Below, in pieces: positions 7,494 through 14,115 of a stretch of DNA of 22,193 nucleotides. Within the stretch, counting starts at the first letter, position 1. Each line of letters begins with the position of its first letter. This stretch comes from Clostridiaceae bacterium UBA5444 (GTDB taxonomy: Bacteria; Bacillota; Clostridia; Clostridiales; Oxobacteraceae), in NCBI GenBank assembly GCA_002426575.1, contig DIRE01000005.1, positions 4,339-26,531 of the forward strand, read 5' to 3'. The notes under the pieces are model-generated. The model searched no databases and was not told the DNA's origin. It worked only from the letters and a program-made list of their open reading frames with translations. The translations under genes were made by a program, and so were the position numbers.

Positions 7494-8572
7494 TATATCA
7501 CCCCTTCTCTTTGATTAAGTATTTGCTTTATTTTAACTAGTATTTCATCTGGAGAAGGAACCATTCCTCCGCACCTTCCATAAAACTCTACAGGACACCT
7601 TCCATTTACCACCTGCAAAACATCCTCAACCATCTGTCCCATGCTCATCTCTACACACAAAAAGCCATAGCGGGTTAACCCAATCACTTGCTCAAATGCA
7701 GCTTTAGGAAAAGGCCACAGTGTTATTGGCCTTATAAGCCCAATTCTTATACCCTCTTTATCCGCCATATTAATTAAATTCTTGCATATCCTAGCCATTG
7801 TTCCATAGGCTACAATTATAAAGTCGCATTCATCATCACAGTTATACAGCTCAAATTTAGTCTCATTTTTTTCTATTTCCTTATATTTATTATTAAGCTT
7901 TAAATTATGCCTTTCACATTCTTCAGGAGCTAAAAATAAAGAGGTTATAACATTATGTCTTTCCCTTCCGTAAAGCCCACAAGTTGCCCAAGGCTTTTCA
8001 GGGACTTCTCTTCCTTTTACTTCTTTAAATTGAACAGGTTCCATCATCTGGCCTAGCATTCCATCTCCCATTATCATAACAGGATTTCTATAAATATCTG
8101 CCAAATCAAAGGCCCGAGATGTAAGATCAATTATCTCCTGAATGGAGGATGGTGCTAATACTATCAACCTATAATCCCCATGGCCTCCCCCTTTTGTTGC
8201 CTGAAAGTAATCGCTTTGGGCAGGCTGGATCCCGCCAAGCCCAGGCCCTCCTCTTACTATATTTACAATTACACAGGGAAGCTCTGCCCCGGCAATATAT
8301 GAAATGCCTTCCTGTTTTAGGCTTATTCCAGGGCTTGATGATGATGTCATAACCCTAACACCACTTCCTGCAGCGCCATATACCATATTAATTGCTGCAA
8401 TTTCGCTTTCAGCCTGAAGAAACACCCTTCCAAGCTTTGGCATCATCTTTGCCATATATGCTGCAACCTCTGTTTGAGGTGTTATAGGATATCCAAAGAA
8501 GCACTTACAGCCAGCCCTTATTGCAGCTTCACCTATGGCTTCATTTCCCTTCATCAATACCTTATCTTCCAT
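7493..8572 (-). CDS. 2-oxoacid:ferredoxin oxidoreductase, alpha subunit (VorB/KorA type)
   Basis: 359 aa, matching the clostridial genes often annotated as 3-methyl-2-oxobutanoate dehydrogenase subunit VorB. The N-terminal half carries the pyruvate-ferredoxin-oxidoreductase-like domain with FFGYPITPQTE (residues 26-36), the AESEIAAINMVYGAAGSG substrate/TPP-facing region and TSSSSPGISLKQEG. The C-terminal third is the transketolase C-terminal-like domain (PITLWPFP). The start at 8572 has a GGGGGGAG site 4-5 bases upstream; an in-frame TTG at 8593 overlaps the preceding ferredoxin gene and is less likely. Ten bases separate it from the ferredoxin-like subunit gene. Predicted reaction: branched-chain 2-oxoacid + CoA + oxidised ferredoxin to acyl-CoA + CO2 + reduced ferredoxin. 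Confidence 0.9.
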   Translation of the reverse strand: MEDKVLMKGNEAIGEAAIRAGCKCFFGYPITPQTEVAAYMAKMMPKLGRVFLQAESEIAAINMVYGAAGSGVRVMTSSSSPGISLKQEGISYIAGAELPCVIVNIVRGGPGLGGIQPAQSDYFQATKGGGHGDYRLIVLAPSSIQEIIDLTSRAFDLADIYRNPVMIMGDGMLGQMMEPVQFKEVKGREVPEKPWATCGLYGRERHNVITSLFLAPEECERHNLKLNNKYKEIEKNETKFELYNCDDECDFIIVAYGTMARICKNLINMADKEGIRIGLIRPITLWPFPKAAFEQVIGLTRYGFLCVEMSMGQMVEDVLQVVNGRCPVEFYGRCGGMVPSPDEILVKIKQILNQREGVI

Positions 8573-8582
8573 AAGCTCCCCC

Positions 8583-8792
8583 CTATTTTTCAATTTTTAT
8601 AACTACGTCAGGGCATATTCTAGCGCAAGATGCACATCCAGTGCAGTTTTTCATGTTCTCCTCTAATATAGCTGCAGTATGGTATCCTTTATTATTCAAT
8701 TTATCGCTTATAATTATTATTTTCTTTGGACATGTTTTGATGCAGAGACAGCATCCCTTACAATTTTCCTCTTTAAAATAAACCCTTGGCAT
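8583..8792 (-). CDS. 2-oxoacid:ferredoxin oxidoreductase, delta (2[4Fe-4S] ferredoxin-like) subunit
   Basis: 69 aa with two complete CxxCxxCxxxCP cluster motifs: Cys11, 14, 17 and 21, and Cys50, 53, 56 and 60. An extra Cys15 lies in the first motif. The roughly 25-residue insert between the motifs is typical of the delta subunits of VOR/KOR enzymes, not of free clostridial ferredoxins. It relays electrons from the TPP core to external ferredoxin. It starts 2 bp after the P-loop ATPase stop and ends 10 bp before the alpha subunit, so it is clearly part of the operon. Confidence 0.92.
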   Translation of the reverse strand: MPRVYFKEENCKGCCLCIKTCPKKIIIISDKLNNKGYHTAAILEENMKNCTGCASCARICPDVVIKIEK

Positions 8793-8794
8793 TT

Positions 8795-9490
8795 TTAAAC
8801 CCCCTTATTGAGCCAAATAGGTTGCATAAATATATCTAGTTCAAATATCTCGCTTAAGTCTAATAAATTCTCAACGTTTAAACTTTGAGCTAAATCCTTT
8901 CTAATAGAGGTATATCTAATTGGTATATTTAAACTTTCAGCCACCTCCTTTATAATATTTTGACCCTTATATATATGTGAAATATCTGTATCATAGGATA
9001 GGTTTGTGTTGTTTATAAGATAGGTTACGTTAAGCCTAGATGATTTTTCTATGCTTTTTATATATTCTACTATACTTGAAGCATCCTTGGTTTGCGGTCT
9101 ATTTGTGTTTATTACAAAATACATGTCATAACTCTCTTGTCTAAAAAGTTCATTAAACTGACCTAATGCTATAGCTCCAATATCATCTCCGCCTACATCT
9201 AATACTACTTCATAGGACTTTTCGTTAAAAGCTAAATAGACATCTGTAGGTACAGTACTAAGCTCTGCAGTTGTTATACCAATGGTTGGGGATATAACTT
9301 TTATGCCTAGTCCTTCAAGATATTCTCTAGATTCTCTTACTGAAAAATATGGGTTTACAATGTCAAGATCTACTATACATGCCTTTTTATTTTGCTTTGC
9401 AAGTTTTATTGAGTAATTAATAGCAACTTCCGTCTTTCCACTTCCAAAATGTCCTGTAAATATGCTTATCCTACTGCCTTCTTTATGCAT
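8795..9490 (-). CDS. P-loop ATPase of unknown function embedded in the oxoacid operon
   Basis: 231 aa. The N-terminus holds a Walker A motif GHFGSGKT (residues 13-20). ACIVDLDIVNPYFSVRES follows, resembling the switch region of SIMIBI/MinD-type NTPases, then a Walker-B-like VVLDVGGDD (95-103) and a VINTNRPQT segment. The second, upstream lysine of the true MinD deviant P-loop is absent. There are no membrane segments or metal-binding Cys clusters. It overlaps the end of buk by 8 bp and precedes the ferredoxin-like subunit gene by 2 bp, so it is expressed with the oxidoreductase. Position suggests a role in assembly, cofactor insertion or control of that enzyme; this is inference only. The exact family is not recognised. 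Confidence 0.8.
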   Translation of the reverse strand: MHKEGSRISIFTGHFGSGKTEVAINYSIKLAKQNKKACIVDLDIVNPYFSVRESREYLEGLGIKVISPTIGITTAELSTVPTDVYLAFNEKSYEVVLDVGGDDIGAIALGQFNELFRQESYDMYFVINTNRPQTKDASSIVEYIKSIEKSSRLNVTYLINNTNLSYDTDISHIYKGQNIIKEVAESLNIPIRYTSIRKDLAQSLNVENLLDLSEIFELDIFMQPIWLNKGV

Positions 9491-10556
9491 ATTCTCTCAT
9501 AACTTCCTCCCCCATCAATACCCTAAGTCCCCCTTCTGCTAGGGCAAGCATTTCCTCTTCCCCAGGGTATATTGCAATTGGTGCAATATATTTAACTCTT
9601 TCACATACAAGATTCACAAAATATTCACTATATGCTAATCCGCCTGTTAGTATTATTGCATCTACTTTGCCATAAAGTACTGCTGAAGCTGCACCTATTT
9701 CCTTTGATATTTGATATGCCATTGCATTTATTATAAGTTTGGCCTTTTCATCCCCCCCATTTGCTCTTTCAATTATGGATTTTGCATCATTAGTTCCAAA
9801 GTATGCAACAAGCCCTCCCCTGCCTGTTATCTTCTTTAGCATCTCTTCTTTTGTGTAAGTACCGCTGTAGCAAAGTTTAACTAATTCCCCAACGGGAAGG
9901 CCTCCAGATCTTTCAGGGGTAAAAGGTCCTTCTCCGTTTAGGGCATTATTTACATCAATTACTCTTCCCATCTTATGAACCCCTACGGATGCTCCTCCCC
10001 CCATATGAGTTACAATAAGATTTAATTCCTCGTATTTCTTTCCTTTTTCTTTTGCATACCTTTTAGCTACAGCCTTTTGGTTCAAAGCATGAAATATACT
10101 CTTTCTTTCAATCTCTGGCAAGCCTGATATCCTTGCTATATCTTCCATCTCGTCAACAATTGGAGGGTCAACTATAAACGACGAAATATTTAGTCTCTCC
10201 GCTATATCATATGCTATAATTCCTCCAAGATTTGTAGCATGTTGACCTGATACACCATTTTTAAGGTCATCTATCATCCTATTATTTATACCATATGTTC
10301 CCCCTTCAATGGGCTTTAGAAGTCCACCTCTTCCAACAACACAATCTAATGTATTTAAATCTACTCCTCTTTTGTCTAAAACATTTAATATTAAATCTCT
10401 TCTGAACTCAAATTGGTCGATAGGATTTTTATACTTTATAACATCTTCAAAGGCGTGTTTTATTGTTTCTAAAAATACTGGATTCTGGTTTTCGAATAGA
10501 CCTATTTTGGTAGATGTAGAGCCAGGATTTATTGTCAGTATTTTAAATACCGGCAT
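9483..10556 (-). CDS. buk: Butyrate kinase (branched-chain fatty acid kinase)
   Basis: 357 aa, standard for Buk of the acetokinase family (ASKHA fold). The N-terminal phosphate-binding motif NPGSTSTK is at residues 10-17. The central family signature is HMGGGASVGVH and NALNGEGPFTPERSGGLP, and the adenosine-binding region is AIILTGGLAYS. It catalyses acyl-phosphate + ADP to fatty acid + ATP in the cytoplasm, yielding ATP by substrate-level phosphorylation. The chosen ATG follows AAAGGTGG. The frame stays open for 17 more codons into the end of ptb, but those residues are not conserved. It is the second of two buk genes flanking ptb; substrate may be isobutyryl-, 2-methylbutyryl- or isovaleryl-phosphate as well as butyryl-phosphate. 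Confidence 0.93.
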   Translation of the reverse strand: MPVFKILTINPGSTSTKIGLFENQNPVFLETIKHAFEDVIKYKNPIDQFEFRRDLILNVLDKRGVDLNTLDCVVGRGGLLKPIEGGTYGINNRMIDDLKNGVSGQHATNLGGIIAYDIAERLNISSFIVDPPIVDEMEDIARISGLPEIERKSIFHALNQKAVAKRYAKEKGKKYEELNLIVTHMGGGASVGVHKMGRVIDVNNALNGEGPFTPERSGGLPVGELVKLCYSGTYTKEEMLKKITGRGGLVAYFGTNDAKSIIERANGGDEKAKLIINAMAYQISKEIGAASAVLYGKVDAIILTGGLAYSEYFVNLVCERVKYIAPIAIYPGEEEMLALAEGGLRVLMGEEVMREYA

Positions 10557-10590
10557 AAACTTGCCACCTTTCTTTAAAATTCTTATAGAT

Positions 10591-11490
10591 TTAACATAGT
10601 GATGCAAGGGCTATTGAGTTTAACTTAGCCTCAGTTGAGTCTGCCCTGCTTGTAAGTATTACAGGAGATGAAGCCCCTACTAAGACTCCTCCCACCTCTG
10701 CGTTAGCCGTATATACTAAAGCCTTGTATAATGCATTCCCTGTTTCTATGTTAGGAACCACTATTATATCAGCCTCTCCTTCAACAGGGCTTTTTATATT
10801 TTTGTGATCTATTGCGTTTTTGGAAATTGCATTATCAAAAGCTAGAGGTCCATCAATAATGCACCCTTTAATCTGCCCTCTATCCCCCATTTTAGAAAGC
10901 AATGCCGCATCTATTGTAGACTGCATATTAGGGTTTACTGTTTCGGCAGCTGATATTACAGCAACCTTTGGTGTTTCAATTCCTATGGCTTTTGCAACCT
11001 TCACTGCGTTTTCAATTATTTGTACCTTATCTGAAAGATCTGGTGCTATATTAACTGCAGCATCAGTTAGTATAAGCATTCTTCTTAAGGCTGGTACATC
11101 AAATACAGACACATGGGAAAGTTTCTTTTCTGTTTTAGGCCTAAGCCCTTCATCTTTATCAAGTACAGCCTTTAGAAATTGGGATGTTTGGATATTTCCT
11201 TTCATTAACATATCTGCTTTTCCTTCTCTTACTAAATACGTCGCTATTTTTGCAGCTTTAAAGCTGTCAGGCTCATTGATTACCTCAATTCCCGATATAT
11301 CGATATGCATATCTTCTGCAATGTTTAATATATCGCATTTAGGCCCAACTAAGACTGCATCTGCTATGCCTTCCCCCATTGCATCTATTATTGCATCTAG
11401 CACTTGTTCATCATTAGCTGCTGCAATAGCTACCTTTTTCTTCTTTCTCTTCTTTACCAAGCTAAATACATCGTTAAAATTCTCTACCAT
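10591..11490 (-). CDS. ptb: Phosphate butyryltransferase
   Basis: 299 aa from the chosen ATG, matching Ptb of Clostridia (PTA_PTB family, PF01515). Visible hallmarks are the N-terminal AIAAANDEQVLDAI, DAVLVGP, the middle MLMKGNIQTSQFLKAVL, LTDAAVNIAPDL, and the C-terminal DIIVVPNIETGNALYKAL. It converts acyl-CoA + phosphate to acyl-phosphate + CoA, linking the oxidoreductase product to the kinases on either side. The first 16 residues of the longest frame lie inside the upstream buk copy and are not Ptb-like. The start at 11490 has GAGGTG eight bases upstream and overlaps the end of the upstream buk copy by 17 bp, implying coupled translation. Confidence 0.93.
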   Translation of the reverse strand: MVENFNDVFSLVKKRKKKKVAIAAANDEQVLDAIIDAMGEGIADAVLVGPKCDILNIAEDMHIDISGIEVINEPDSFKAAKIATYLVREGKADMLMKGNIQTSQFLKAVLDKDEGLRPKTEKKLSHVSVFDVPALRRMLILTDAAVNIAPDLSDKVQIIENAVKVAKAIGIETPKVAVISAAETVNPNMQSTIDAALLSKMGDRGQIKGCIIDGPLAFDNAISKNAIDHKNIKSPVEGEADIIVVPNIETGNALYKALVYTANAEVGGVLVGASSPVILTSRADSTEAKLNSIALASLC

Positions 11491-12583
11491 TTTTAAACAC
11501 CTCATCCTCATATACTTTAGCTTTATCAAAGCCCTCAAGTACCCTTAAAGCCCCTTCATATAAGGAAACCATCTCCATCTCCCCAGGGTAAATTAAAATT
11601 GGTGCTATAGAAATAAATTTAACCCTTTCTATAATAATATCAACAAGACGTTTGGAATTAGCCAATCCTCCCGTAAGTATTATTGCATCCACCTTTCCAT
11701 ATAAAACTGTTGCCATGGCCCCAATCTCTTTTGATATTTGGTATGCCATAGCTTCAAATATCAGCTTGGCATATTTATCCCCATCCTCAATCCTTTTATC
11801 AATTTCTATTACATCATTAGTACCAAGATATGCTGCAAGACCAGAGGCTACACTAATTTTATCCTTTATTTCTTTTAGACTAAGCTTACCAGAAAAAGCA
11901 AGTTCAATAACATTTCCCGCTGGGAGAGAACCCGCCCTATCAGGAGAAAAAGGGCCGCTTTCACTAGCATTATTGACATCTATTAGCCTTCCACATTTTA
12001 CAGGTGCAATTGAAATGCCTCCTCCTAAATGGCAAGCAATCATATTTAAGTCAAGCACATCCCTTCCTAGCTCTTTTGAAGCATATCTGCATACAGACTT
12101 TATATTTAGTGCATGGATTAGGGATTTTCTTTCTATCTCAGGAATTCCTGAGACTCTAGCAATATCTTCAAGTTCATCTACTGATACAGGATCTACAACA
12201 AATGCCAATATATTATTCCTATCAGCTATTTCCTTTGCTATCATCCCTCCAAGGTTAGCAGCATGCTGCCCTCCTGCCCCTGCCTTTAAGTCCTCAACCA
12301 TTTTCTCTGTTACAACATAGGTTCCACTTTGTGTAGGCCTTAAAAGTCCTCCTCTTCCAACTACAGCTTCAAGACTAGATTCATCAATTCCTTCATCCCT
12401 CATCCATTTTGTAACTGCATTCATCCTAAATTCTAATTGATCCGCTATTTCTAAAAAGCCCTTAAGCTCGCTAATCCTGTGGTTTATTGTACTTTTATTT
12501 ATGCATATAGAGTCTCTAAACACTGCTACCTTTATAGAAGTTGATCCTGGATTTACAACTAAAATACTTTTATCTTGCCCCAT
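11474..12583 (-). CDS. buk: Second butyrate kinase (first gene of the operon)
   Basis: 369 aa from the chosen ATG. NPGSTSIK lies at residues 11-18, with CHLGGGISIAPV, ASESGPFSPDRAGSLP and AIILTGGLANS later, all as in Buk. It is clearly paralogous to the other copy at 9483-10556; by eye the central and C-terminal thirds are strongly alike. It differs at several positions of the signature loops (ASESGPFSPDRAG against ALNGEGPFTPERSG), so the two may differ in acyl preference. AAGGAG lies 6 bases before the ATG at 12583; another ATG at 12589 abuts that site and is rejected. It heads the eight-gene operon with a good promoter at 12662-12690. Confidence 0.9.
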   Translation of the reverse strand: MGQDKSILVVNPGSTSIKVAVFRDSICINKSTINHRISELKGFLEIADQLEFRMNAVTKWMRDEGIDESSLEAVVGRGGLLRPTQSGTYVVTEKMVEDLKAGAGGQHAANLGGMIAKEIADRNNILAFVVDPVSVDELEDIARVSGIPEIERKSLIHALNIKSVCRYASKELGRDVLDLNMIACHLGGGISIAPVKCGRLIDVNNASESGPFSPDRAGSLPAGNVIELAFSGKLSLKEIKDKISVASGLAAYLGTNDVIEIDKRIEDGDKYAKLIFEAMAYQISKEIGAMATVLYGKVDAIILTGGLANSKRLVDIIIERVKFISIAPILIYPGEMEMVSLYEGALRVLEGFDKAKVYEDEVFKNGREF

Positions 12584-12621
12584 AGCCATCTCCTTTCGTT
12601 TAAAAGTAGTTGTTTAAAATA

Positions 12622-12646
12622 TATTTAATATTCTTAATATTAAATA
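12622..12646. promoter_or_regulatory. AT-rich inverted repeat in the buk-ptb operon leader
   Basis: The 11-bp arms 12622-12632 and 12636-12646 (core TTTAATATT / AATATTAAA) flank a 3-nt centre. The site lies just downstream of the predicted transcription start, a position from which a bound repressor could block the operon. It does not fit the clostridial Rex consensus (TTGTTAA-N4-TTAACAA). It contains TTAATATTAA, a core also found upstream of cdaA and nearly so upstream of glmM. Confidence 0.35.
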
Positions 12647-12661
12647 ATATGGGACAATTTA

Positions 12662-12690
12662 ATTTTACAATTATAAATACCAATTTTCAA
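12662..12690 (-). promoter_or_regulatory. Promoter of the buk-ptb-buk-oxidoreductase operon
   Basis: On the minus strand TTGAAA (12685-12690) and TAAAAT (12662-12667) are separated by exactly 17 bp. Each matches the sigma-A consensus at 5 of 6 positions. It predicts a leader of about 70 nt before the first butyrate kinase. Confidence 0.6.
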
Positions 12691-12743
12691 CATAAATAAA
12701 TTTAATTACAATATTCTCCTAAGTAACGTTGGTGTTCAAACCA

Positions 12744-12793
12744 GATATGTTGATTGACTTCTGCTGCACACTGCTACAGTAAATCAACATATC
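12744..12793 (+). repeat. Intergenic palindromic repeat, copy 2 (short form)
   Basis: A 50-bp imperfect palindrome. Its outer arms gatatgttgatt (12744-12755) and aatcaacatatc (12782-12793) are perfectly complementary. The inner part, ctgctgc then aca then ctgctacag, pairs only partly. Its two halves recur in the opposite orientation at 1-102, where a 59-nt hairpin replaces the central 3 nt. It sits between the cdaR terminator and the promoter of the oxoacid operon, exactly where the cdaAR-glmM cluster is interrupted. Confidence 0.75.
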
Positions 12794-12813
12794 CTGACAT
12801 CAGCATTGTACCG

Positions 12814-12862
12814 AAAAAAATGATAGGTAGGCTACATAGTATTCCATGTAGTCTACCTATCA
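12814..12862 (-). terminator. Rho-independent terminator after cdaR
   Basis: A strong hairpin with 17-nt arms (12821-12837 and 12846-12862, core tgataggtag/ctacctatca) and a single G-U pair around an 8-nt loop. On the minus strand it is followed by seven T residues (the A-run 12814-12820). It starts 36 bp after the cdaR stop and separates cdaAR from the downstream operon. Confidence 0.85.
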
Positions 12863-12897
12863 TCATAGTTCAGTTATCAAATTTGCTCTTGTTTTAA

Positions 12898-14115
12898 TCA
12901 CTGCTTTTTTGATATTCGTACCTTTATCTTTGATGGGTTTACATCTTTTATCTCTACAGATGGGGGTGTCGTTATATTAGGTGCATACTCAAACTCTCCT
13001 CCATCTGCGGGAGCACTGCTTAAATCTATGGTTGCACTTAAATCCCCTGGGCTGATGTCATTTAAAACACTTTCATGCCCGTAAAGTGTTACCACCACAT
13101 TATTTGCAAGAGGCTCTGCAGTTAAATCCGAAGGAAGATTTGAGTAGTTTACTGGAACATTAAACTGCCTGCTTGTGGTTACCTCTACATTTATATTAGC
13201 ATTTATGGTATCAGAGCTATTAATTAGGGTTATCCCCTTAGGTATATTAAGCTTTGTTGTTCTTACTGCATTTGAGCTAATACCATTTAAGTCAATTGGG
13301 AAAGTATCTATTGATTTTATGTTATTTATAACATTATCGTCCCCTATTATACTAACCTTATCAGGTGATGGTGTTATGGATTTTAAATGTACACCATTAG
13401 GCAAAAAACCTGTTGTCTTTATATTTACGGGAACTTCTTTTGACTTTTTAACTGGTATTACAACATCAATAGTTTTTGGTAAAACTTCAAGCTCTGTAAT
13501 TTGGCCTCCGTTTTTATCCAGAACCTGTATAGGAACTGAAGTTACTATATCAGATGTTGCACCTTCAGCTTGAACTTTTGCTATAACAGAGTTTATGCTT
13601 CCTATATATTTAGCTGCTCCTTTTATTACAACCTCTTCAGGCTTATATTCAGCAGGCATTGCAGCATATCCTTCCTTAGTCTTTATATCTGTTTGAAGAG
13701 AAACTTTAAAGTTTCTTTCATTTAATTCATCAAGCTCTACATTTATATAAAAGCCTTGATTAGGTATTTCTATATCCTTAGGCCAGTCTTTTATTTCAAC
13801 TGGTATAGAGTTTTTGCCTTTTGCTACATAGCTTGTTGCCATATTTGCCTCTGCAGTAAACTCATATGGTTTTAAATTAACTACTTTGCTAGTCCTTCCC
13901 TTGACAGTTATTTTTATGGTATACCCATCAGGATTTCCAAGAAGCACGAGGCTATTCTTTGATAATGCCTCCACATTTACCAACTTTACTGGAACATTAG
14001 AAATTTCTATTCCTGTTTCAGGATCCTGCTCTGAGGTTACATAAAGCCATAAAAGAAAAGCTAAAAAAACTGATAATATCTTTATAGCTACATCTCTTCT
14101 TTTTGTTTTATCCAA
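12898..14115 (-). CDS. cdaR: CdaA regulatory protein CdaR (YbbR repeats)
   Basis: 405 aa. Residues about 10-27 (AIKILSVFLAFLLWLYVTS) form a single N-terminal membrane anchor. The rest is built of about four extracytoplasmic YbbR repeats of roughly 80-90 residues, each beta-rich with the recurring pattern NVPVK/VPVNI and VVIKG/VSIIGD. CdaR binds and modulates the membrane diadenylate cyclase CdaA. The start is a TTG, 28 bp inside the end of cdaA, with GGTGG nine bases upstream. No ATG or GTG occurs in frame before the membrane helix, so TTG is the only sensible start. It ends at a strong terminator instead of running on into glmM. Confidence 0.93.
   Translation of the reverse strand: MDKTKRRDVAIKILSVFLAFLLWLYVTSEQDPETGIEISNVPVKLVNVEALSKNSLVLLGNPDGYTIKITVKGRTSKVVNLKPYEFTAEANMATSYVAKGKNSIPVEIKDWPKDIEIPNQGFYINVELDELNERNFKVSLQTDIKTKEGYAAMPAEYKPEEVVIKGAAKYIGSINSVIAKVQAEGATSDIVTSVPIQVLDKNGGQITELEVLPKTIDVVIPVKKSKEVPVNIKTTGFLPNGVHLKSITPSPDKVSIIGDDNVINNIKSIDTFPIDLNGISSNAVRTTKLNIPKGITLINSSDTINANINVEVTTSRQFNVPVNYSNLPSDLTAEPLANNVVVTLYGHESVLNDISPGDLSATIDLSSAPADGGEFEYAPNITTPPSVEIKDVNPSKIKVRISKKQ

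Noticed and set aside
8795..9490. Assigning the P-loop protein as MinD/ParA or a nitrogenase-iron-protein-like enzyme
   Set aside because: The deviant Walker A lysine and the paired cluster-binding cysteines are missing, so only a general P-loop ATPase call is supported.
10820..11548. 242-codon open frame on the plus strand opposite ptb
   Set aside because: It is antisense to a clearly conserved gene, has low-complexity Ser/Ala/Ile composition and no ribosome binding site; a shadow of ptb codon use.
11652..12320. 222-codon open frame on the plus strand opposite the first butyrate kinase
   Set aside because: Same reasons: fully antisense to a conserved gene, Ser/Pro/Ile-biased translation, no recognisable motif or start signal.
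12622..12646. Rex-type redox operator at the buk-ptb operon
   Set aside because: Rex is known to control fermentation genes in Clostridia, but the palindrome lacks the TTGTTAA/TTAACAA half-sites.
1..12793. CRISPR array or attachment-site pair suggested by the shared repeats
   Set aside because: Only two copies, 12 kb apart and inverted, with palindromic ends; no regular spacers, no cas genes, no integrase or tRNA target.
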